Source of the DNA: Nitrosopumilaceae archaeon
Lineage (GTDB): Archaea; Thermoproteota; Nitrososphaeria; Nitrososphaerales; Nitrosopumilaceae
Length of the DNA stretch: 32,266 nucleotides
Direction: 5' to 3'
NCBI GenBank assembly: GCA_030038445.1
Contig: JASHOW010000072.1
Location: forward strand, 1-32,266
The position numbers and the translations under genes are program-made. Under the pieces are notes generated by a model, which was not told where the DNA came from, did no database searches, and was given only the letters and a program-made list of their open reading frames with translations. How positions within the stretch are numbered: the first letter of the stretch is position 1; each line of letters opens with the position of its first letter. Below are positions 25,415 through 32,266 of this stretch, piece after piece.

Positions 25415-26413
25415 TTGAAAGCAGTAGTCATTAGAAAACATGGGGGTCCTGATGTCTTGTCATATGAAGAGATTGACGATCCGCAACCAGTCAAGGGTCA
25501 TGCAATAGTTAGAGTGGACTACTGCGCTGTAAATCACCTAGATATTTGGGTTAGAAATGGCCTTCCCGACAAACAGGTATCTTTTCCTCACGTCTTGGGT
25601 TGTGACATTTCCGGTACACTTGTTGAAGGTTTTGGAAGATTCAAGAAAGGCGACAAGGTGATAGTATATCCGGCCATACAAAGTGGCATACCAAGAGTAT
25701 CGTTTTCCATCATAGGTGGTTTTGGTAGATATCACGGAGGCTATGCCGAACTAGTCAGGGTTCCACAGAAAAACATCGTAAAGAAACCAGACTGGTTCAG
25801 TAGTATAGAGGCATGCGCATTAAATGTATCATACCTTACTGCTTGGAATATGCTCAAGAGATCTGGATGTAAGAAAGGTAACACCATACTTATCTGGGGC
25901 GCAAACAGTGGCGTTGGCTCTGCCGCAATATTGCTTGCCAAGGCAATGGGCCTTAGGATCATAACTGTTGTATCGGACCAGAACAAGGCAGGTCTTGCAA
26001 GAAAACTTGGTGCACATCTTGTAATAGATAGGAGCAGATCCGATGTGATAGTTGAGACCCTAAAGTACACAAATGATCATGGCGTTGATGCCGTAATTGA
26101 TCATGTTGGCGCAAAGACGTGGCCAATAAGCATCGAGATTCTAAAGACAGGCGGAAAAATGATTGCCTGTGGTACTACTACCGGTGCAGAAGCCAATGTG
26201 AACATCAGAGCCTTTTACAGTAAAGAGGCAAGCATAATCGGTGCATATCTGGGTACAAAATCACAGTTGATTGCATTACATAAATTCATGAAATCAAAGA
26301 AGGTAAAACCCATAATTGATAGCACCTTTGAACTCAGAGACATCAAGCTTGCACACAAGAAGATGGAAGGCAGTTCTCAGTTTGGAAAGATAATCCTGAA
26401 GGTCTCTAGCTGA
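25415..26413 (+). CDS. Medium-chain zinc-type alcohol dehydrogenase/quinone oxidoreductase
   Basis: MKAVVIRKHGGPDVLSYEEI, HLDIWVRNGLP, HVLGCDISGTLVEG, ILIWGANSGVGSAAILLAKAMG; TTG start. Confidence 0.88.
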   Translation: MKAVVIRKHGGPDVLSYEEIDDPQPVKGHAIVRVDYCAVNHLDIWVRNGLPDKQVSFPHVLGCDISGTLVEGFGRFKKGDKVIVYPAIQSGIPRVSFSIIGGFGRYHGGYAELVRVPQKNIVKKPDWFSSIEACALNVSYLTAWNMLKRSGCKKGNTILIWGANSGVGSAAILLAKAMGLRIITVVSDQNKAGLARKLGAHLVIDRSRSDVIVETLKYTNDHGVDAVIDHVGAKTWPISIEILKTGGKMIACGTTTGAEANVNIRAFYSKEASIIGAYLGTKSQLIALHKFMKSKKVKPIIDSTFELRDIKLAHKKMEGSSQFGKIILKVSS

Positions 26414-26642
26414 CAAATTCCCTGCAATCACAATCTAAGACTAGGCAGGTGCCTTTTGTTCTTATATGATCATCCATCAGATGTCTGCACTCTGCATTTT
26501 TGCATGTGTGTCTTGTTTTTTCCCTTTGCACAACTCTTTGAGCTATCTCATTTGCCTTTTCTTTTGAATATCCCTTCTTGTCAATGTAGTAATGCACCAC
26601 CCTATTGTACAATTCATTTGGGTCAAACGTATGGCTCATCAT
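26406..26642 (-). CDS. Small cysteine-rich, probably zinc-binding protein
   Basis: CKNAECRHLMDDHIRTKGTCLVLDCDCREF. Confidence 0.65.
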   Translation of the reverse strand: MMSHTFDPNELYNRVVHYYIDKKGYSKEKANEIAQRVVQREKTRHTCKNAECRHLMDDHIRTKGTCLVLDCDCREFVS

Positions 26643-26692
26643 GGATATAATATCACGTTAAAACATTTTAAGTTGCTGAAGTTTGTAAAGCC

Positions 26693-28990
26693 CTAGTGTA
26701 AGAGATTTTCGCTCTGTCTTAATATGTTAAGGGCAGAGCCTGCTTGGAACCAGTTTATTTGGAATTTATTATAGGAGTGGTTTAGCAGTATCTCTTCTTT
26801 TGTACCATCGTCATGATATATGAAAGCATGAAATTGTTTTCCTGGCTGCATCTCTGAGAGTCCTATTATACTAATTCTGTCAGTTTCGCGAATCTTATCG
26901 TAATCAGACGGGTTTGCAAATGTCAATGCAAGTATTCCTTGTTTTTTCAGGTTAGTTTCATGAATTCTTGCAAAGCTTCTTGCTATTACTGATGCACATC
27001 CAAGATATCTTGGTGACATGGCAGCATGTTCCCTGCTACTGCCTTCACCATAGTTATTATCTCCAATTACAACCCATTTGAACCCCTTTTGTTTATACTG
27101 CCTTGCAACAGACGGGAAAGTATCAATAACACCGGTAAGAAGATTTTTTCCTTTTCCTACTTCATTGTTGTAAGCATTGACTGCTCCCAAGAATATATTA
27201 TCACTGATTTTATCAAGATTGCCTCTAAACCGCAGCCAAGAACCAGCAGGTGATATGTGATCTGTCGTGCATTTTCCTTTTGCTTTCAACAGAATTGGCA
27301 AGTCAACAAAATCATTTCCATCCCATTTTAGAAATGGTTCAAGTTTTTGCAGTCTGTCGCTGTTTACAGGAATTGCAACTGCAACAAGATCTGGAATCTC
27401 TGAGGGAGGAACATAGACATCTTTTACATTTTGGAATCCTTGTGGTGGAACTTCTGGAGCCTTTTTTGGTGGCTCTAGTGTGAATTTTTTGCCATCTGGC
27501 GCAGTAACCTGATCTTTTAGTGGGTTAAATGATAATCTTCCTCCGAGTGCAAGAGCTACGATCAGCTCCGGACTTCCTATGAAGTTCATTGTCTCTCTTC
27601 TACCATCGTTTCGTCCCGGAAAATTTCTGTTAAATGATGTAACGATAGTATTTGATTCTCCTTGTTTTAGCTCGGGTCTTCTCCATTGCCCAATACATGG
27701 ACCGCATGCATTTGCCAACACGGTTGCTCCAACCTCCTTTAGTATTTCCATCTGCCCATCCCTTTCTATTGTGGCGCGTATCTGCTCAGAGCCTGGAGTT
27801 ACTAGTAATGGTATCTTTATTCGCAACCCTTTTTCTTTTGCCTGTTCTGCCACATTTGCTGCCCTTGTCATATCCTCATAAGAAGAATTGGTACAGCTGC
27901 CGATTAATGCAACAGAGATGGTATCAAGATAATTATTTTTTTTGACGTCATCTGCAAGTTGTGAGATTGGCCTTGCAAGATCAGGCGTGTGAGGTCCCAC
28001 TACATAGGGTTCAAGTTTTGAAAGGTCGATCTCAATTACCCTGTCAAAATACTTTTCCGGGTTTTGTTCAACATCAGGATCAGCAATAAGTAGATCTTTG
28101 TTAGCGTTTGCAATTTCAGCAATTTTTTCACGTCCAGTAGCTCGAAGGTAAGCTTCCATTTTTCCATCATATGGAAACAATGAACATGTCGCCCCGATCT
28201 CGGCTCCCATATTAGTTATTGTTGCTTTTCCTGTACAACTTATGGTTCGTGCACCAGGACCAAAATACTCTACTATTGCATTTGTTCCGCCTGAAACAGT
28301 AAGCTTTGATGCAACATATAGAATAATATCTTTAGGTGCAGTCCATCCGTTTAGTTCTCCCTTTAGGTTAATGCCAATTCTTTTTGGATACAAAAGCTCC
28401 CATGGAAATCCAGCCATGACTTCAGCTGCATCAAGGCCACCGACTCCCACTGCTATCATTCCCAGCCCGCCTGCATTTGGAGTATGTGAATCGGTTCCTA
28501 TCATCAATCCTCCCGGAAATGCATAATTTTCTAAGACCACTTGATGGATTATCCCTGCACCGGGTCTCCAAAATCCCATGCCAAACTTTCGTGAGGCAGA
28601 TTCGAGAAATTTGTAAACCTCGCTATTTTCATCCAACGCCAATTTTGTATCTTCGTCACTTCCTACCCTAGCTTGTATGAGATGATCACAATGCACTGTA
28701 GTTGGAAGTACAACTCGCTTTAGTCCTGATTGCATAAACTGTAGTATAACCATTTGTCCCGTCACATCCTGCAATGCAACTCTATCAGGCCTGAGAAAGA
28801 CATATGATTTTCCAGATTCCATATTTTTCGTAGTCTCGATCTCTTCTAGGTGACCTGCAAGAATTTTTTCTGCAAGAGTCAGTGGTCTGTTTACTAGTTT
28901 TCTATATTTTGAGATATTTTCTCCTAGTTTTTTGTAGACACCGGAAACAAGCTCAGGAGTTGTCTCTATATCCATGGTAGACGTCTTCAT
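26693..28990 (-). CDS. Aconitate hydratase
   Basis: GTDSHTPNAGGLGMIAVGVGGLDAAEVMAG, IGSCTNSSYEDM, ANACGPCIGQW, NFPGRNDGR, GDNNYGEGSSREHAAMSPRYLG. Confidence 0.94.
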   Translation of the reverse strand: MKTSTMDIETTPELVSGVYKKLGENISKYRKLVNRPLTLAEKILAGHLEEIETTKNMESGKSYVFLRPDRVALQDVTGQMVILQFMQSGLKRVVLPTTVHCDHLIQARVGSDEDTKLALDENSEVYKFLESASRKFGMGFWRPGAGIIHQVVLENYAFPGGLMIGTDSHTPNAGGLGMIAVGVGGLDAAEVMAGFPWELLYPKRIGINLKGELNGWTAPKDIILYVASKLTVSGGTNAIVEYFGPGARTISCTGKATITNMGAEIGATCSLFPYDGKMEAYLRATGREKIAEIANANKDLLIADPDVEQNPEKYFDRVIEIDLSKLEPYVVGPHTPDLARPISQLADDVKKNNYLDTISVALIGSCTNSSYEDMTRAANVAEQAKEKGLRIKIPLLVTPGSEQIRATIERDGQMEILKEVGATVLANACGPCIGQWRRPELKQGESNTIVTSFNRNFPGRNDGRRETMNFIGSPELIVALALGGRLSFNPLKDQVTAPDGKKFTLEPPKKAPEVPPQGFQNVKDVYVPPSEIPDLVAVAIPVNSDRLQKLEPFLKWDGNDFVDLPILLKAKGKCTTDHISPAGSWLRFRGNLDKISDNIFLGAVNAYNNEVGKGKNLLTGVIDTFPSVARQYKQKGFKWVVIGDNNYGEGSSREHAAMSPRYLGCASVIARSFARIHETNLKKQGILALTFANPSDYDKIRETDRISIIGLSEMQPGKQFHAFIYHDDGTKEEILLNHSYNKFQINWFQAGSALNILRQSENLLH

Positions 28991-29054
28991 AATAACCTGA
29001 ATTTAATATAAATCGTCCTAGATACAGGTATAAATCAGAAAAGATTGCTTGATC

Positions 29055-29672
29055 CTAGTTTTTCTTTTGCACCAAGGTGACAAAATACTTGTGTACTGCC
29101 AGATCTGCCGTAAGTTCTGGATGAAAGGAAGTACCAATGACATTTCCTTGTTTTATTGCAACTATTTTCTCATTAAACCTTGAGAGAACCTCTACATCCT
29201 TGCCTATATCAATGACAGATGGTGCCCTTATGAAGACACCACGAAATTTTGATATCCCAATCTTTTCAAGCGAGAGATCTGCCTCAAACGAGTCCTTTTG
29301 CCTTCCAAAGGCATTTCTTTCAATCTTTACATCCAGATGGTCCAGCAATGGTTGTTCCATCTCGCCTACAACCCTGTCTTTTGCCTTCTTTGATAGGAGG
29401 ATCATGCCAGCACATGTGCCCAAGACAGGCATTCCAGAGGCAATCTTTTCTTTGATTTTTTTCAAAGATCCACTAACTAGCGAAAGTGTTCCGATCACGG
29501 TGCTTTCTCCGCCAGGTATAACAAGACCATCAAGATCAGAGATTTGTTCTGGATTTTTTACTTCGCTTACAACACCTTCAATGCCAAGCTCATCCATTGC
29601 CATTCTTGTGGCAGATACGTTTTCTGCAACGTCTCCTTGTATAGAAAGAATCCCTATATTTACACCAGTCAT
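29055..29672 (-). CDS. pdxT: Pyridoxal 5'-phosphate synthase glutaminase subunit
   Basis: [46 protein letters not shown]. Confidence 0.95.
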   Translation of the reverse strand: MTGVNIGILSIQGDVAENVSATRMAMDELGIEGVVSEVKNPEQISDLDGLVIPGGESTVIGTLSLVSGSLKKIKEKIASGMPVLGTCAGMILLSKKAKDRVVGEMEQPLLDHLDVKIERNAFGRQKDSFEADLSLEKIGISKFRGVFIRAPSVIDIGKDVEVLSRFNEKIVAIKQGNVIGTSFHPELTADLAVHKYFVTLVQKKN

Positions 29673-30637
29673 GCAGTGCTTCCTCTTTCCTGCATCCTAA
29701 GTTCTAAATTCTTGGTATCAAGTCCCAGCATAGATTGTCTTTCATCTACCATCTTTTGGGCTTCCTTAACTTTATCAGGATCTTCCCAGAAGGTAGTGGC
29801 TAGAACTACTGCCTGTGCTCTTTCCTTTGCATCGTCAGACTTGAAGATTCCAGAGCCGACAAATATTCCATCACAACCTAATGTCATAAGATATGCGGCA
29901 TCTGCAGGAGTTGAGATTCCTCCTGCAGCAAAGTTTACCACCGGCAACCTACCAAGACTTGCAGTGTCTTCTACGAGTGAGTACGATACTTTGAGTTCTC
30001 TTGCAATACTGACCAGATCCTGTTCGTCACCAGAATCATAAACTGATTTTATGCGTCTTAATTCACTGTTGACATTTTTTATATGAATTACAGCTTCTGC
30101 TACATTTCCAGTTCCAGGCTCTCCTTTAGTTCTTATCATTGCAGCACCTTCCTCTATTCTTCGAAGTGCTTCACCCAGATTTCTTGCACCGTTAACAAAT
30201 GGGGTTGTAAAATCCCATTTCCATATGTGGTGGAATTCATCTGCCGGCGTGAGAACCTCAGACTCGTCAATCATATCAACATCTGTCTCTGCCAGAACTC
30301 TGGCTTCATACACATGTCCAATCCTACATTTTGCCATCACAGGAATTGTTATCGAATCCATTATCTCCTCAATAATTCTAATGCTAGCTGTTCTAGCTAC
30401 GCCTCCAGCTTTTCTTACATCTGCTGGAAGTTTGTCTAAAACCATTACTGCTACTGCTCCAGCATCTTCTGCTATCTGGGCTTGTTCTACTGTTGTGACA
30501 TCCATGACAACGCCATTTTTCAGCATATGGGCAAATCCGCGCTTAAGAGTGGAGGTACCCCTATGTGTTTCAAATGATCCCGTATTTTCCCTAACTATTC
30601 CTTTTGCATTTCCAATATCACCAGAAAGTGGAATCAT
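29669..30637 (-). CDS. pdxS: Pyridoxal 5'-phosphate synthase lyase subunit
   Basis: [65 protein letters not shown]-type segment [19 protein letters not shown] overlap with pdxT. Confidence 0.97.
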   Translation of the reverse strand: MIPLSGDIGNAKGIVRENTGSFETHRGTSTLKRGFAHMLKNGVVMDVTTVEQAQIAEDAGAVAVMVLDKLPADVRKAGGVARTASIRIIEEIMDSITIPVMAKCRIGHVYEARVLAETDVDMIDESEVLTPADEFHHIWKWDFTTPFVNGARNLGEALRRIEEGAAMIRTKGEPGTGNVAEAVIHIKNVNSELRRIKSVYDSGDEQDLVSIARELKVSYSLVEDTASLGRLPVVNFAAGGISTPADAAYLMTLGCDGIFVGSGIFKSDDAKERAQAVVLATTFWEDPDKVKEAQKMVDERQSMLGLDTKNLELRMQERGSTA

Positions 30638-30784
30638 GTAGTTTGATCGCTTTGAGATCTATTTATTTGGTTCTTGTCAAGTTTAGAATTCGTCTTCAAC
30701 CCAATTTTGGAATCAACTCAGGAATTGGGTATATTTGGCATAAGGCTGTATTTTATTAGTTTTAGGACCAACTTTTTACAGAAT

Positions 30785-31318
30785 CTATTTTGTTATTTCT
30801 TCTATGATATTATCAAGGCTTGATTGTACCTGGGTTACTATTGGCGGGACAAATTCTTGACTGTCGTTCTGGTCTACCCACTGTATATTGACAGTCTTGC
30901 CATCAAGAGTGGCCTGTATTCCATATTTTTCATAATTTGTGGCATCTGGCTTGACTTGGTATATCGTATCTGGAATATCTACAAAGCCCGTCTCCTTTAT
31001 CAAAGATTTTAGTTGCATCGTCTCGTTGTTTGATAGTTGATATTTTATGTCTGGCTGGGAATAGCCATTTTTTGTGAGACTGTACACGGCAGAGCCATCA
31101 TTTTGTATTGTTAAAACCTCCGCAGTATCCGCACCTATACTTTGTGTTAGTCCAAAAGAGACCTTCTCTAGATGCTCTTTTGTATATTGCATAGTCAATG
31201 TGTCTTCAGAGTTTACCGTTGCACTCTGAATCTCTGGTCGTGTCAGCTGTGGCACAACTATGAAGATAGCTGCAAGGATTGGGATGGCTGCCAGTATTAG
31301 CACTATTGGTTTAGCCAT
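30785..31318 (-). CDS. Hypothetical secreted/membrane-anchored protein
   Basis: N-terminal hydrophobic anchor PIVLILAAIPILAAIFIVVPQL. Confidence 0.65.
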   Translation of the reverse strand: MAKPIVLILAAIPILAAIFIVVPQLTRPEIQSATVNSEDTLTMQYTKEHLEKVSFGLTQSIGADTAEVLTIQNDGSAVYSLTKNGYSQPDIKYQLSNNETMQLKSLIKETGFVDIPDTIYQVKPDATNYEKYGIQATLDGKTVNIQWVDQNDSQEFVPPIVTQVQSSLDNIIEEITK

Positions 31319-31471
31319 GATTTTTCAACTAATTCTGCTATGCAAATAAAATAAGACCAACCAAACTTGGTAAAATTCAAACTATCCACAGAGTGGTTTA
31401 GTCGTCATGTCTGCAATAAATCTTCAGAAACTAAGTAAATTAAAATTCAAGTGCATTTATTGACCAAACGT

Positions 31472-31628
31472 GGGGTCGTAGCCTAGCCAGGCATGGCGAC
31501 AGGATAGATCACATGATCACCGCTAAGGGCTCCAGTGGTTCAACTAGCTTCACTGACGAAAGGATGATGTACAGTTTGGAGCTGTAGTGACCCGTGTGTC
31601 GCCGGTTCAACTCCGGTCGGCCCCACCA
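31472..31628 (+). tRNA. tRNA-Trp (CCA) with two putative introns: exons 31472-31500, 31527-31535, 31590-31625 (CCA tail encoded at 31626-31628)
   Basis: Joined exons give GGGGTCG/CGGCCCC acceptor, ACGGG-CTCCAGA-CCCGT anticodon arm, GCCGG-TTCAACT-CCGGT T arm. Confidence 0.85.
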
Positions 31629-31740
31629 TTTTTTAGATCTGCCATTTTAGAGAACAGTTATAAGGAAAAACCAGCTAACTAAAACTGATCAAGTTGGGGA
31701 TAGCTTTTGGTAATTACTATAAAAATGGAGGACTCGAAAA

Positions 31741-32266
31741 TTGAGTCGCGGTAATTTTCCTACATTTGGGGCTTCTAAAACTGGAACATATGTTTCCACC
31801 CTGAAAAACTATAATCTGCCTCCTTTCATTCTTGAAAAGGTCGCAACAGATTGCAAATCAGACCTGGTCAGAAAAGGAAGGATCGAGGAACGTCTGCAGA
31901 GCATGAATGACGCAGCTCTTGAGATTCTTCACAGGGTTTTTGTCGATTGTGAAGAAAATTCTGACGGCACTTATGCCGACTATCGCTTTTTTGCATATAT
32001 TTCCAGCATGTTTCACAAGTGTGAAATTCTTCTAAATGAAAAGATTCCTGGCAACTCTGGCAAGGTTCACAAGATCCCAATTGCAGTAAAAAACAATGGC
32101 ATGTACATTGCGGTGGGTTTTAACAAGTCAAGTGGCGGTCCAATATCAAAGAGGGAAGCAATCAAGTTCTATGATCTTGTAGATGACATTAAGAAAGGAG
32201 AACATGGGAACCAACTCTCAGAAGGAGTGTATGGTTCTTCAGTGGGCTTTGATGGCGAAGCACTTG
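31741..32266 (+). CDS. Hypothetical protein, truncated by window end
   Basis: Open frame from TTG 31741 to the window end: (M)SRGNFPTFGASKTGTYVSTLKNYNLPPFILEKVATDCKSDLVRKGRIEERLQSMNDAALEILHRVFVDC...; GGAGG about 12 nt upstream. Confidence 0.65.
   Translation, partial: MSRGNFPTFGASKTGTYVSTLKNYNLPPFILEKVATDCKSDLVRKGRIEERLQSMNDAALEILHRVFVDCEENSDGTYADYRFFAYISSMFHKCEILLNEKIPGNSGKVHKIPIAVKNNGMYIAVGFNKSSGGPISKREAIKFYDLVDDIKKGEHGNQLSEGVYGSSVGFDGEAL

Noticed and set aside
29137-29700. 187-aa plus-strand ORF
   Set aside because: Fully antisense to pdxT, Ser/Pro-rich shadow-ORF composition, no motifs
31868-32080. 70-aa Cys-rich minus-strand ORF
   Set aside because: Antisense to the open truncated CDS 31741..32266, which has an SD and continuous coding composition
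1-32266. CRISPR array, IS element, prophage or rRNA genes
   Set aside because: No regularly spaced repeats, transposase/integrase motifs, phage structural genes or rRNA sequence seen by eye

Overview
The window looks like ordinary core chromosome from an ammonia-oxidising archaeon of the Nitrososphaerota (Thaumarchaeota). That assignment is inferred from gene content: archaeal histone, eS17, uS11, PDCD5-like protein, archaeal-type ValRS, aconitase, PdxS/PdxT, Sua5, RtcB, many small zinc-ribbon proteins and leaderless TATA-box promoters. I recognise three tRNA genes: Cys-GCA, Thr-CGT, and a Trp-CCA gene that reads as a three-exon gene with two introns. I see no CRISPR array, rRNA, IS element or prophage. 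The most notable items are: (1) a MoaD/ThiS-like ubiquitin fold, with an internal Gly-Gly, fused to a Cgi121-like KEOPS subunit in a small tRNA-modification cluster; (2) RtcB split by a LAGLIDADG intein exactly at its conserved metal-binding Cys; (3) a two-intron tRNA-Trp, one intron non-canonical and lying in the anticodon stem; (4) a PTPS/QueD domain fused to an N-terminal region resembling a PD-(D/E)XK fold; (5) an AIPR-family protein with a nuclease-like N-terminus between tRNA-Cys and an unassigned, strongly structured RNA-like hairpin; (6) unlisted micro-ORFs, including a 30-aa almost wholly acidic peptide with its own TATA box; (7) near-identical direct repeats flanking a secreted beta-propeller gene next to a PEF-CTERM-like surface protein. 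All family assignments come from reading motifs by eye; no database search was run.
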